Part shown: positions 16,535-26,519 of the stretch, piece after piece | How the letters are laid out: the number at the start of each line of letters is the position of its first letter | Numbering within the stretch: the stretch's first letter is position 1 | Assembly (NCBI GenBank): GCA_964415525.1 | Contig: CAYQAS010000022.1 | Coordinates: 1 to 43,914, forward strand | Source: CAZPUI01 sp964415525 | Lineage (GTDB): Bacteria; Acidobacteriota; Holophagae; Holophagales; Holophagaceae | DNA: 43,914 bases | Reading direction: 5' to 3' | The notes under the pieces: model-generated | The model's database searches: none | Seen by the model: the letters and a program-made list of their open reading frames with translations, nothing else | Told to the model about the DNA's origin: nothing | Translations under genes and position numbers: made by a program

Positions 16535-18469
16535 ATGCTGCCAAGGCTGCTCCTTTCGTCGCTCGTCACGGCCCTCGTCTGTGGACTCACCGCGTCGGCC
16601 CAGACGCCTCCCGCACCCCCGTCTCCCCTACAGGCCCTGGCGCCCAAGGCCGCCGGGGAACCCCTGCGGTTCACCTTCCGACCTTCCGCGCCGGTGGAAT
16701 GGGCCACGGTCTTCTACCGGGCTGTGGGGGAAGAAGAGTTCCGCAGCCTGACGCTTGTGCCCGGTGATGGTGGCCTTGTGGCGGCGCTTCCCGCATCCGA
16801 GGTGGGCGGCAAGGCCATTCAGTTCTACCTGGCCTACAAGGAAGCGGCGGGGGTGAAATACCTTCCGGAGGGCGCGCCCACGGCCCTCGAATCGCTGGAA
16901 CTGGGGGTGGCCACACCCGAAACCAAGGCCGGACCGACTCACAAAGTGCCCTTCCGGGTGGAAGCCAGCCTGGAGAAGGTCCTCCAGCACACGAACAAGG
17001 TGCCGGACGAGCAGACCTTCTTCAGCAACGGGCAGGTGGCCTTGGGTTACGAGATGGAATCCGGGGAGCACAAGCTCAGCCTGCAGACCCGGGTGGCCTA
17101 CCAGGGCACGCCTGCGGCGGGCCAGAACCGCTGGAGCGTGGCGGAAGTTCGCGGCCACTACGGCTACCGGGAACACCGCGTGCAGGCGGGCGATATGGTG
17201 GTCCAGGAATCGGAATTCACCGTGGGCGGCGCGGGGCGGCGCGGCATGGACTACCTCTTTGATGACAGGCGGCTCTACGCCCACGTCTTCGCCGTGAACA
17301 CGGTGCAGTTGGCGGGCTTCCGCGGCCTCGCCTGGCCCGTGCAGGGCACGGAGCTCTTTGGCGGCGCCCTGGGCTATGCCTGGTTTGAAGGTCGGCTCAA
17401 GTCCAAGCTCGTGCTGCTCACCGGCAAGGACGATCCCGCCGCCGCCGTGAATGCGGGCTTTGCCTCCTTCATGACGCCCCGGGAAGGCACCACCACCGCA
17501 CTCACCACGGAAGCAACGCTTCTGGAGAACCGCCTCAGTCTGACCGGCGAGTACGCCCGCAGCAGCTACGACAAGAACCTCACGGATGCCGAGGGCAAGG
17601 TGCAGGATCAGGCGTGGCGCCTGGGTGGCGCATGGTCTGAATCGAAATACAGCCTCCGTGGCTCGTACCGCCAGATCGGGCGGGACTTCGGCACCCTGGG
17701 CCTGCCAGTGATGGAAGGCGACCGTCGGGGCGTAGAGGCGGGCGGCTCGCTGATGCTGGACCCCAGGTGGTCCCTCAACGCCAGCCTCACGTCCGAGCGG
17801 AACAATCCCAATGCGAACCCGCTGGAGACACGTTCCCGCAACGACGTGCGCAACGTCGATGCGCGCTGGACGGCCCTTGAGGGGTTCACACTCAAGGCTG
17901 GTTTGACTCAGGGCTCCCAGGAGGCGGCGAGCCCCCTGGATGCCAGCGTGCCCTTCGCCAACAGCGACCGGACCGGCGCCTTTGGCGGCTTCGATTGGAG
18001 CCTGGGGATGAAGGGCGCCATGACCTTCCAGGTTCAGCTGGACCGGCTGGAGGGCACGGGCGTCACCCGGACCCAGGGGCGCGGCACCACCGTCACCCTG
18101 GGCGGTTCCTTCAATGAGCCCGACCGCGTGCGCCTCGCGCCCACCTTCTCCTACGCCAAGAACACCGATGACCTTACGGGCAGCGAGACCAAGGTCTCCA
18201 GCGCTTTCCTCAACGGCGACATCACGCTGTTGCCCAAGCAGCTCGTGCTGGCCCTAAACGGCGGCTACAACCGCACGGAGGCGCCGGCCATGGATCCCAT
18301 CACCAGCACGAACGTGGATGCGGCCCTGCAGTATTTCCTCACGCCCCACCTGGAGCAGCGATTCCACCGGGGTCAGGCCATCCTCGCCCTGCGCTACCGC
18401 ATGACCCGCATGCAAGGCCTTCCGGAAGCGGATCGCCGGACATCCCTCACCCTCAACTTCTCGTTCTGA
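16535..18469 (+). CDS. Outer-membrane beta-barrel-like protein
   Basis: 644-residue exported protein. It has a signal peptide (about 1-22, ending ASA), a globular domain (about 30-130), and then a long region of alternating, amphipathic beta-strands with frequent aromatic residues, ending in LTLNFSF; a terminal phenylalanine is the classical outer-membrane barrel insertion signal. GAGG precedes the ATG. No known porin or receptor family was recognised. It is the first gene of a co-directional set of five exported proteins, 11 bp before the next, and could be the outer-membrane anchor or pore of that system. Confidence 0.75.
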   Translation: MLPRLLLSSLVTALVCGLTASAQTPPAPPSPLQALAPKAAGEPLRFTFRPSAPVEWATVFYRAVGEEEFRSLTLVPGDGGLVAALPASEVGGKAIQFYLAYKEAAGVKYLPEGAPTALESLELGVATPETKAGPTHKVPFRVEASLEKVLQHTNKVPDEQTFFSNGQVALGYEMESGEHKLSLQTRVAYQGTPAAGQNRWSVAEVRGHYGYREHRVQAGDMVVQESEFTVGGAGRRGMDYLFDDRRLYAHVFAVNTVQLAGFRGLAWPVQGTELFGGALGYAWFEGRLKSKLVLLTGKDDPAAAVNAGFASFMTPREGTTTALTTEATLLENRLSLTGEYARSSYDKNLTDAEGKVQDQAWRLGGAWSESKYSLRGSYRQIGRDFGTLGLPVMEGDRRGVEAGGSLMLDPRWSLNASLTSERNNPNANPLETRSRNDVRNVDARWTALEGFTLKAGLTQGSQEAASPLDASVPFANSDRTGAFGGFDWSLGMKGAMTFQVQLDRLEGTGVTRTQGRGTTVTLGGSFNEPDRVRLAPTFSYAKNTDDLTGSETKVSSAFLNGDITLLPKQLVLALNGGYNRTEAPAMDPITSTNVDAALQYFLTPHLEQRFHRGQAILALRYRMTRMQGLPEADRRTSLTLNFSF

Positions 18470-18480
18470 CCGGAGGCCCC

Positions 18481-19674
18481 ATGCGCGCGCTCATCCTTGC
18501 CCTCGCGTCCCTGGTCCTCCAGGCCCAGGCCACCCTCGATGTCGCCCCTGCCCAGCCGCGGGTGGATGGCATCACCACCTTCACCCTCGCCGGCGTCACG
18601 CCGCTTCGCGCCACGTGGGATTTTGGAGACCGGACCCAGCCTCAGGAAGGCGGGGCGGTGGCTACCCATGCCTACACGCAGCCGGGCACCTACCTCGCAC
18701 GCTGCACCTACATGCTGAACGCCACCACGGGCACCACCGCCAGCGTGCAGCGCAGCGTCAGGGTGGTGGAGCCCCGGCGGATCGTCTTCAGCCCTGCGGC
18801 GCCGGAACCCGGACAGCCGGTGACCTTCCGTGCCCTGAACTTCTTCAACGACAAGGAGATCAGCTGGTCCTTCGGGGATGACTCCTCCGCTCCAGGCGCC
18901 ACCGCCACCCACACCTACGCCCGCAAGGGCACCTACACCGTGAGTGTCTGGGATCGCAATGCCAATGGCGCCGGACGGTCCTTCCAGACCCAGGTGACTG
19001 TGGGCAACACCGGCCCCGGCGCGGCGTTCAGCCTCTCCTACCTGGCCCTGCGCTGGGAGGATGGCACCGCCTACAAGACAGTCACCCAGGGCGAGCTGGG
19101 CCTGATGGCCTACGCGGACCTCAAGTTCGAGGGCGCGGGGATGCTGCAGGCGCAGTGGATGGTGGATGGTGTGCCCTTCCGCACCGTGACCCGGCAGCTC
19201 GCCTTCGCGGGCCGCGCGACCCTCACGAGCGGTCAGGATCAGCCGACGGCGCCCAGGCTGTCCTTCCCCACGAACCTGCCCGGTGAGCACCGCGTGACGC
19301 TGCTGGTGACGACGCCGACCCTGGCCTTCGAAGTGCCGGTGCTGCGCTACTACGTGCGCCTCGGCACGGATCCCGAGGGCCCCGCCACCCGCAGCGCCTT
19401 CCCGAGCCGCACGCGGGCGGGCGAGGAAGTCGAACTGCAGCTCAGTGGCGATCGCTTTGTGGCGGGCATGGTGCCGGAATTCGGTCGCGACATCGCCGTG
19501 GTGGGGCCCCTGCGAGTGCTCAATCCCCAGACGGCGGTGGTCAAGGTCTTCGTGGCTCCCAGCGCCCGCCCCGGCAGCCGCATCGTCCGCGTGGCGAAGC
19601 CCGGGGGTGGACCGGCGGGCAACGCCCGGATCACCGTCCTGGCGCCCGTGAAGAAGCCCGTCTCTGCCAAGTAG
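18481..19674 (+). CDS. Secreted PKD-domain protein
   Basis: 397-residue exported protein. After a signal peptide (about 1-17) come two PKD-type beta-sandwich domains with the hallmark WDFGD (about residue 41) and WSFGDDSS (about residue 124). A conserved central module follows (about 180-290, including ALRWEDG and AYADLKFEGAG), and then a C-terminal IPT/TIG-like domain (about 300-390). PKD domains mediate protein-protein or carbohydrate contact on cell surfaces. The whole chain is clearly homologous to the first ~400 residues of the giant protein downstream, so the two arose by duplication. GGAGG precedes the start. Confidence 0.85.
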   Translation: MRALILALASLVLQAQATLDVAPAQPRVDGITTFTLAGVTPLRATWDFGDRTQPQEGGAVATHAYTQPGTYLARCTYMLNATTGTTASVQRSVRVVEPRRIVFSPAAPEPGQPVTFRALNFFNDKEISWSFGDDSSAPGATATHTYARKGTYTVSVWDRNANGAGRSFQTQVTVGNTGPGAAFSLSYLALRWEDGTAYKTVTQGELGLMAYADLKFEGAGMLQAQWMVDGVPFRTVTRQLAFAGRATLTSGQDQPTAPRLSFPTNLPGEHRVTLLVTTPTLAFEVPVLRYYVRLGTDPEGPATRSAFPSRTRAGEEVELQLSGDRFVAGMVPEFGRDIAVVGPLRVLNPQTAVVKVFVAPSARPGSRIVRVAKPGGGPAGNARITVLAPVKKPVSAK

Positions 19675-19731
19675 CTGCTCGATCTGATTCGACAGTCGAT
19701 GTCCTGAAAGACCTCTTCCTTGGAGGTGGCC

Positions 19732-22700
19732 ATGCGTCTCTTCGCCATTTCGTTCCTGATCGTCGCTGCGGCTCCCATGCAGCAGCTCAAGCTGGTGTCC
19801 CTGATCTCCCCCCTGAAGGTGGTCACGGCCCAGCCTCGGGTGGATGGGGAGACGGCTTTGAAGCTGGACGGCGGGGCACTGGGGGGGGTCGCCTGGGACT
19901 TCGGCGATGGCACCACCGGCACCGGAGGCGCTGCGGTCACCCACCGTTATGGCAAGGCGGGCACCTTCACCGGGAAGGCGACCCGAGGCGGGAACACTGC
20001 GCAGGTGCAGGTGACCGTGACGGAGCCCCGGCATCTGGTGATCACGCCGGAGACGATTCTGCCGGGGCAGAAGGCCGCCCTGCGCCTGGATGCCGCCTTC
20101 GCCAGCGCCCTCCAGTGGAATTTCGGGGATGGCAGTCCGGTCCAATCCGGGCCAGCCCAGGTGGAGCATGTCTTTGCCAAGGCGGGCACCTATCAGGTGA
20201 CGGTGCGGGATCTGATCCAGGATTTCCCGAGGACCTTCGAGCAATCCGTGGGCGTGGGGCTTCAGGGTGCCGGGGCGCCATTCAGCATCTCTTACATGGC
20301 CCTGCGCTGGGAGGATGGCGGCGCCGACCGCACCGTGACCACCGGGGCGAAGGATCTGGTGGCCTATGCCGACCTCAAGTTCGAAGGCACGGGTCAGCTG
20401 CAGGCCCAGTGGGTGGTGGACGGCCAGGTACAACGCTCGGTGTCCCAGCAGCTGAATTTCGCCAAGACCGCCACCCTCGGCAGCGGACGCTCGGGGCTGG
20501 TGAAGGCCAGGACTTCCAACACCTTCACCCTCGCGACCTCGGTGGCGGGGGAATACCAGATCAGCCTGCCCACCAACGTGCCAGGGGAGCACACCGTCAC
20601 CCTGAAGGTGAGCCAGCCCAAGCTGGCCTTCCAGGTTCCGGTGATCCGCTACTTTGTGAAATTGGCCGGGGCGCCCCAGGGGCCCTCGGTCCAGTCCGTC
20701 AGCCCGGCATCGGTCAAGCCTGGGGAGGAGGCAGAACTCACCCTCACGGGCAGCGGCTTCTCGGCAGGCATGAGCCTGAACCTGGGAAAGGAAATCACGC
20801 TGGTGGGGCCGCTGCGGATCCTGTCTCCGGAGAAGGCGCTGGCGAAGGTCTTCGTGGCGCCGAGCGCGGCTGCGGGTGCGCGGACGCTCCAGGCTCTGAA
20901 GGCGGGGAGCGGTGCCGCGGGCACGGCCCGCCTGGAGGTGGTGCCAAGGCTCGGGTTCTCGCGGGCGGCGGGCGCTGTTGTGCCTCCCGGGGGGACTCCC
21001 AGCCAGGTGCTGTCGGGCGTGCTACCGGGGAACAAACCCCCGGAGCCTCCGACGCCCCTGAAGCCTGGAGCCCCGGCTTTCGCCAAAGCTGCCGCGGGCG
21101 CCGTGCTGGGGGCGAGCGACAAACCCGCGGGCATCCTCGCCAAGGTGGGGGATGAAAAGCCCGCGGGAGGCTTGGCCAAGATCGGGGACACCCGAGCGGG
21201 CCTGGGCCTCACCAAGGCCGAGGATGGCAAGGGCGCCGGCGGTCTCAAGGCGGGGGTGGGGAAAGTTCTCGGAGGGCTGACCAAAGCCGGGGACAGTCCC
21301 TCCGGCATTCGGTTCACCCAGACGCCTCCACGGGTGGCACCGGCGCTGGATCTCACCAAGGTGACCAAGGTGACGCCGGGTTTCGCCCGATTTGAACCCG
21401 GCGTGAAGGCGGTGGTGGATGGCAAGGGCGCGGCTCGCAAGGAGCGCGTCATTGCCTGTGTGGAGGGCCAGAAGCTCAAGCTGACAGACATCACCCTGAA
21501 GGCTCCGGTCTTCCAGAGAAGCGGTGCCAGCGAAGAGGAATTCGAGATCCTGCCGCCCCTGCTTCGGGATTCGACCCAGTTCGTGTGGTCGGAGAAGAAC
21601 CCGGGTGCGGCGGAATACTTCGAACTGCGCATCCACGACGCCAAGGACGGCGCCCTGCTGCGGACCGTGAAACTGAACGGTGGCACCTCCACCTTCAATG
21701 TCACCCCCGCCTTTTTGCAGGATCTGGGCCGTCGGGATGACCAGCACACGCTGCAGACGAACGTGGGCACGGCGGCACCGTCGACGGCCATCGCCTCGAC
21801 GAAGGGCGATGGCGCCGCGAGGCCGGGAGGCAGCCAGAGGGCGGTGGTCGGCCGAGGGGCGGTCAGTGCGAAGGCGTCCGCGGCTTCCTCCAGCCCCGCG
21901 GTCAGCCCTCAGGCGTCCGCCATCCCTGCGAATTTACGCAAGTTTGCGGACCTCGTCTGGCAGGTGGTGGGTTTCCGGTCCTTCCCCTGCCTGGCGCCGG
22001 AGGACATGCCTGCGGAGGCCCCGATCAAGCTGGTTCCCGGCTTCACCAAAGCGGTGACGACGGCTCTGGGAGGTCCGGAGGCGCCCACGGGACTGAAGTC
22101 CGTCCTCACCAAGTCTGGCGGGAGTCCGTTGGCGGGTTCAGTCCAAACCATTCTGGCGGCGGGCCAGCCCAGCGGCACGGATGCCAAGCCCAGGCGGGGC
22201 ATGCCCGCGGCGAAAGCGGGTTCCTCGGGGCTGCCGAGCCTCCAGCAGCAGATGGGAAGCACTGCCACGGCTGCGGTGGCCAACGCGGCTGACCTGCAGG
22301 CCAAGGACCAGCCCAAGGTCTACAAGACCATGGTGGCGGAGGTCTCCCGTTCGGACTTCTGGCCCCTGCGCCAGCCCGTCACCGCCCAGGGCGTGAAGCC
22401 CGGCATGTGCACGATCGGATCGCAGAACCTGACCGTGGTGATCGAGTCGGACAGCAAGTCCACCAAGAGCGGCGGCCAGACGTCCCAGGGCGAATCCAGG
22501 TATGTCCACGATGTGATCCGTCTCCATGGCACCTTTGACCTGGGCCAGAACGTCCCCTACCGGCTGATCCCATCGATGATCAAGTCTCAGGGTGGGGCGG
22601 GTGGCTGGGGCAGTGGTGGTGTCGGTGGCGCCATCGGTGCGGCCATTTCGGCAGCGGCCTCCGCAGGTGCGCCTGCGGCTCAGAACGCGACGGCTTCGGT

Positions 22701-25700
22701 CGAGGAAGTGGCCTTCAAGAACGTCTTCGTGGACTGGGGCGATGGCACCGTGGAGCCCTTCCGGGGCAGACCGCTGGACCCTGTCATGGCGGGCGGCCCG
22801 GACTACAACGGTCGGTACGTGATCGAGAAAGGCGCCTTCCAGCACGTTTATCGCCGGGCCTCCGAATACATGGTGAAGGTCTTCGTCCTCTCGGATGAGG
22901 ACATGGTGCGCAGTGGGCTCGTGGGCGATGTGAGCAAGGCCCTGACGCCCTCGGATGGCCTCGCGGGGGCCTTCCATCGCCTGAATGGGGCGACCCTGGC
23001 GACGGGCGCGCCGCTGCTCAAGGTATCTTCGGCTCTGGGACGGACGGAAAAATCGGGCGTGAAGTCGTCGGTCTCCCCATCCGCCGCGGTCGGCGCCTTG
23101 GGGACGGCTCCCGGGATCACCTACCTTCAGGGTCCGCCCTCCGCGTCCCAGGCCCTCTCCCGAGCCTTCGCCGTCTATTGCGAGCCGAACAAGATCGTGC
23201 CGCGGAAGGATCCTTGCGCGAACGGCCCGCTGCATCTCGTTTCCACGGAGCTGGAGTTCCCGAAAGAGGCGGCGGCGCCCCGGAATCCCCAGCTCGGGGT
23301 CCAGGCTGCCGCCCGCGACGCGGCCATGGCCCCTCGCAAACCCCCCACCCCCGGGCTCCCGACGCCCGCGGTGCCGAAGCTCGCCGTGGGCACGTTGCCT
23401 CCAGGCACGCCTTCGATCGGCGGCGCCAAGCCAAACCTCCCGGGCGTCGGGATCGCCTCCGCGGGATCGGGTGCCAGGACCTTTGAGACCGCGCCCGTCC
23501 CCGTCACGACGCCGTGCAATCTGGCCTACATCGCCAAGACCCGGGTCCGGTTCTACGGCAACGGCACCCTGCGGGTGGTCTGGAAGGTGGACGGCAAGCA
23601 GGTGGGCAGCCGCGAGGACCACGTGATGTCCAAGGAGCGGGCGAATCTCACGGAAACCCAGTCCCAGGCCTGCCGGGATCCCCTGATTTCGGAGTTGCTG
23701 GTCAACACCCCGGCCCTGCCGGTGGATGCCATCGGCCAGCACCGGGTCACGGTGGAGGCCCACGTGGTGGCTAGCAAATCCGCGGATCTGACGGACGCCG
23801 ACCTCACGCATCTGGTGCAGCTCTCCCAGGGTGTGGCGCTGGGGGGAGCACCCTCGCCGCAGCTGGCCCAGACCCTCGTGGATGCCGTCGGAAGGGGCGG
23901 CACCAAGGTGGCCCTCGGCCTGCTCAATCCCAGTCAGGGCGCGGGTCAGCCAGCCTTCATCTCCCTTCACAAGGCCGGGGCATTGGCCACTGGCCTCGGC
24001 CTGTCCCGCCAGGTGGGCGGCGCACTGGCGGGCGTCCTGCAGCAGGGACCGCCCTACCGCGTGGAGACCACCGCCGCCTATGAGGTGAAGCCCGCGGAAG
24101 AAGGAAAGGTCTGCACCTTCTTCTTCCCGGTGAAGGACGGCCTCTTCCCCGTCACCAACCTCAGCAACCTCAAGCTCACACCGGAGGGTGGCCTCCAGCG
24201 TGCTTCCGGCAAGGGCTCTCTTCTGGTCAAGCTTCGGAGCGCCACCGCCCCCGACGCGGTGGGGGACAGTGCCGTGGAGGTCTCCTTCAGCAACTGGCTG
24301 GTGGAGGGCGTGACCGTCACCCAGGGCGCGTTCAATGTGAGTGCTAACCAGCCCTACCTCGGCCCCGGCGTGAAGGGCACGCTCAAGCAGGTCGAGGCGA
24401 CGGTGAAGGACAAGAACGCGCCGGAAGACCTTCAGGCCACCCTGAGCCTCCATGCCTCGGACCCCACCATCACCCTGGTGAAGGACAGCGTGACCCAGAC
24501 CCCGTGGGAGGCCAAGGCTCCCCTCACGCCTCAAGGGGACTGGATCGTGAAGGGCCTCACCCTGCCCAAGAGCAACCTGGGCGCCACGCCCTGGAGCTTC
24601 TCCGCCACGGAGGTGACCATCGATCTGAGCGCCAAGGAGGGCGCGGATCCGAAGGGCGGCAAGACGCCCGATTGGACCGGCGTGCACCTCGGCACCGTCA
24701 CGGTGGAGCCCTCGACCCTGGGCATCAGCGGGGGCGCCTGGGCCAAGCCGCTGCCCCAGCCCAAGGACTGGACGATGGAAGGCGGGGTCGGTGTGGTGGG
24801 CAAGTTGGACACCGGTCCCTGGTCGGTGGAGTACGGCAAGGGCGGCCTCGCCATTGGCAACATCGCCTTCACGGGCCGCAAGGACGGCACCTACACCGCG
24901 AAATACGCGGACATGGTGGTGCGGACCCCCTGGTTCAAGGAGCCCATCAAGGGCAACGGCAAGTGGATCCGCATGGCGAACGGCGAATATCAGGTCTGCC
25001 TGGACGAACTGCAGGCGGGCAAGCGGCCCACCCTGGCGGGCGGTCCCATGGCCATCGAGCCGACCCACCTGAAGTTCTGCAAAGTGAAGGATGGCGGTTT
25101 CCTGCTCCAGGGCCGTGCTCGCTTCGATCTGAAGACCGAAGGAAAGCCCTTCACCAGCTTTGCGGTGGAAGGCATCGGCTTCGGCCTGGACGGTCGGATC
25201 TGGTTCGGGGACGACGGCGCTCGCAGCACCACAGTGACGCTGAACAAACAGAGCCACCTCGGCCCGACGCCCGCCGAACTGAAGACGGTGACCCTCATCG
25301 GCAACCCGGATGCAGCCAACCCACTGACGGTGCGGGTGAATGCTCAGCTCAAGCTCTCCGAAAATGAGGTGATCCCGCCCGCGCCGGTGTCCATGGACTT
25401 TCCCCTGATGGCGGGCGGGGGCGTGGCGAACTACGTCGCCCCGGAAGTGAAAGTGGCCCCCTTCACGATGAACGTGGGCTTCCCGCTGGGTTCGCCGGCC
25501 ATGAACGCGAAGATCACCACGCAGCACCAGAACAGCGGCGGCTCCACGGGCAACGTGCCCAATCTTCCCGGTGTGCGTTACACCGGGGACGTGGACCTGG
25601 CCCTCTTTGGCGGCAACGCGTTCCGGGCGCAGTTCGTTCTGGGCTACGAGAACAAGAAGAGCTACTTCGCCACCCGGATGGATGTCCCCCTGGGGCCCAG

Positions 25701-26511
25701 CGGGGTGGTCATCGTTCCCGAGATCGTGAGCCTCTACCGGATCAGTGGCGGCTTTGCCTACAACTTCGGCAAGGAGGTGTTCACCGAGAGCACCACCATC
25801 ACCGGTGCCAAGCCCGACTTCAAGGGAGAGACCCTCCTCATGGCAGGGCTGCGACTGGGTTCAGGGGATGGCTTTATCTACACCCTGGACGGAATGCTCA
25901 CCATCAAGTCCACGGGTTCGCCCCGGGTCGACTTCGGTTCCTGGCTGCTGGAGCGCAATCCCAGCGGCACGCCGCCCCTTCGAGGCTACCTCCAGTTCGC
26001 CAACGGTGCCCTGGATGGGCGGATGTGGGGCGGCTTCCGGTTCCTGGGGGGCGTGGCGGAAATCGACCTGGGCCAGACCGAACAGAATGCGGCCTGCAGC
26101 CTTCACGTCGGCGGCGGCACGTGGCACATCTATGCCGGTCAGCGGGATGGACAGCGCATCGTGGGTCGCCTGATGGGGAACACGACCCAGAGCTACCTGA
26201 TGCTGGGCAAAGACGTGGGGTTGGCCATCGGCGGCACAGCGGAATGGTACATGGGTGTCGGCAGCGGCAATGTTGGGAGCGCCTATGCCAAGGGCTGGAT
26301 GGACATGGGCTTGCAGGTCACGCCGCAGCCCAAGCTCATCGGCGATTTCGGCGCCGGATTGCGGGCGGGGGCCTGTGCCTTGGGCGCCTGCGTCAGCGCG
26401 GGAGTCACGGCGAACATCCACGCCGAGGCCCTGCCCATCAGCCTTTCAGCCTCGTGCTGCCTGGACCTTCCCTGGCCCCTCGGGGACATCTGCTTCAACG
26501 TGAGGATGTGA
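19732..26511 (+). CDS. Giant secreted PKD-domain protein (2259 residues)
   Basis: Start at the ATG at 19732 behind GGAGG. A signal peptide is followed by two PKD domains (DFGDG near residues 56 and 130), the ALRWEDG/AYADLKFEGTG module (about 190-310) and an IPT-like domain (about 320-405). Residues 410-560 are low complexity with degenerate AGxLAKxGDxKP repeats. A third PKD domain follows near residue 1002 (VDWGDGTVEPF), and a second copy of the central module near 1262 (AKTRVRFYGNG). The C-terminal third is beta-rich, glycine-rich and repetitive, ending in a cysteine-rich segment (SASCCLDLPWPLGDICF). It is probably a long surface or secreted fibrous protein. Function unknown; it is 45 bp after its shorter paralogue. 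Confidence 0.85.
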   Translation: MRLFAISFLIVAAAPMQQLKLVSLISPLKVVTAQPRVDGETALKLDGGALGGVAWDFGDGTTGTGGAAVTHRYGKAGTFTGKATRGGNTAQVQVTVTEPRHLVITPETILPGQKAALRLDAAFASALQWNFGDGSPVQSGPAQVEHVFAKAGTYQVTVRDLIQDFPRTFEQSVGVGLQGAGAPFSISYMALRWEDGGADRTVTTGAKDLVAYADLKFEGTGQLQAQWVVDGQVQRSVSQQLNFAKTATLGSGRSGLVKARTSNTFTLATSVAGEYQISLPTNVPGEHTVTLKVSQPKLAFQVPVIRYFVKLAGAPQGPSVQSVSPASVKPGEEAELTLTGSGFSAGMSLNLGKEITLVGPLRILSPEKALAKVFVAPSAAAGARTLQALKAGSGAAGTARLEVVPRLGFSRAAGAVVPPGGTPSQVLSGVLPGNKPPEPPTPLKPGAPAFAKAAAGAVLGASDKPAGILAKVGDEKPAGGLAKIGDTRAGLGLTKAEDGKGAGGLKAGVGKVLGGLTKAGDSPSGIRFTQTPPRVAPALDLTKVTKVTPGFARFEPGVKAVVDGKGAARKERVIACVEGQKLKLTDITLKAPVFQRSGASEEEFEILPPLLRDSTQFVWSEKNPGAAEYFELRIHDAKDGALLRTVKLNGGTSTFNVTPAFLQDLGRRDDQHTLQTNVGTAAPSTAIASTKGDGAARPGGSQRAVVGRGAVSAKASAASSSPAVSPQASAIPANLRKFADLVWQVVGFRSFPCLAPEDMPAEAPIKLVPGFTKAVTTALGGPEAPTGLKSVLTKSGGSPLAGSVQTILAAGQPSGTDAKPRRGMPAAKAGSSGLPSLQQQMGSTATAAVANAADLQAKDQPKVYKTMVAEVSRSDFWPLRQPVTAQGVKPGMCTIGSQNLTVVIESDSKSTKSGGQTSQGESRYVHDVIRLHGTFDLGQNVPYRLIPSMIKSQGGAGGWGSGGVGGAIGAAISAAASAGAPAAQNATASVEEVAFKNVFVDWGDGTVEPFRGRPLDPVMAGGPDYNGRYVIEKGAFQHVYRRASEYMVKVFVLSDEDMVRSGLVGDVSKALTPSDGLAGAFHRLNGATLATGAPLLKVSSALGRTEKSGVKSSVSPSAAVGALGTAPGITYLQGPPSASQALSRAFAVYCEPNKIVPRKDPCANGPLHLVSTELEFPKEAAAPRNPQLGVQAAARDAAMAPRKPPTPGLPTPAVPKLAVGTLPPGTPSIGGAKPNLPGVGIASAGSGARTFETAPVPVTTPCNLAYIAKTRVRFYGNGTLRVVWKVDGKQVGSREDHVMSKERANLTETQSQACRDPLISELLVNTPALPVDAIGQHRVTVEAHVVASKSADLTDADLTHLVQLSQGVALGGAPSPQLAQTLVDAVGRGGTKVALGLLNPSQGAGQPAFISLHKAGALATGLGLSRQVGGALAGVLQQGPPYRVETTAAYEVKPAEEGKVCTFFFPVKDGLFPVTNLSNLKLTPEGGLQRASGKGSLLVKLRSATAPDAVGDSAVEVSFSNWLVEGVTVTQGAFNVSANQPYLGPGVKGTLKQVEATVKDKNAPEDLQATLSLHASDPTITLVKDSVTQTPWEAKAPLTPQGDWIVKGLTLPKSNLGATPWSFSATEVTIDLSAKEGADPKGGKTPDWTGVHLGTVTVEPSTLGISGGAWAKPLPQPKDWTMEGGVGVVGKLDTGPWSVEYGKGGLAIGNIAFTGRKDGTYTAKYADMVVRTPWFKEPIKGNGKWIRMANGEYQVCLDELQAGKRPTLAGGPMAIEPTHLKFCKVKDGGFLLQGRARFDLKTEGKPFTSFAVEGIGFGLDGRIWFGDDGARSTTVTLNKQSHLGPTPAELKTVTLIGNPDAANPLTVRVNAQLKLSENEVIPPAPVSMDFPLMAGGGVANYVAPEVKVAPFTMNVGFPLGSPAMNAKITTQHQNSGGSTGNVPNLPGVRYTGDVDLALFGGNAFRAQFVLGYENKKSYFATRMDVPLGPSGVVIVPEIVSLYRISGGFAYNFGKEVFTESTTITGAKPDFKGETLLMAGLRLGSGDGFIYTLDGMLTIKSTGSPRVDFGSWLLERNPSGTPPLRGYLQFANGALDGRMWGGFRFLGGVAEIDLGQTEQNAACSLHVGGGTWHIYAGQRDGQRIVGRLMGNTTQSYLMLGKDVGLAIGGTAEWYMGVGSGNVGSAYAKGWMDMGLQVTPQPKLIGDFGAGLRAGACALGACVSAGVTANIHAEALPISLSASCCLDLPWPLGDICFNVRM

Positions 26512-26519
26512 GACCTGCC

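Noticed and set aside
18394..20592. Minus-strand open frame opposite the two PKD genes
   Set aside because: Low-complexity translation with no domain, spanning two well-supported plus-strand genes.
22138..25527. Long minus-strand open frame (over 1100 codons) opposite the giant PKD gene
   Set aside because: It is a shadow caused by high GC: its translation is His/Gly/Arg-rich without domains, while the plus-strand frame has PKD motifs, a signal peptide and a ribosome-binding site.
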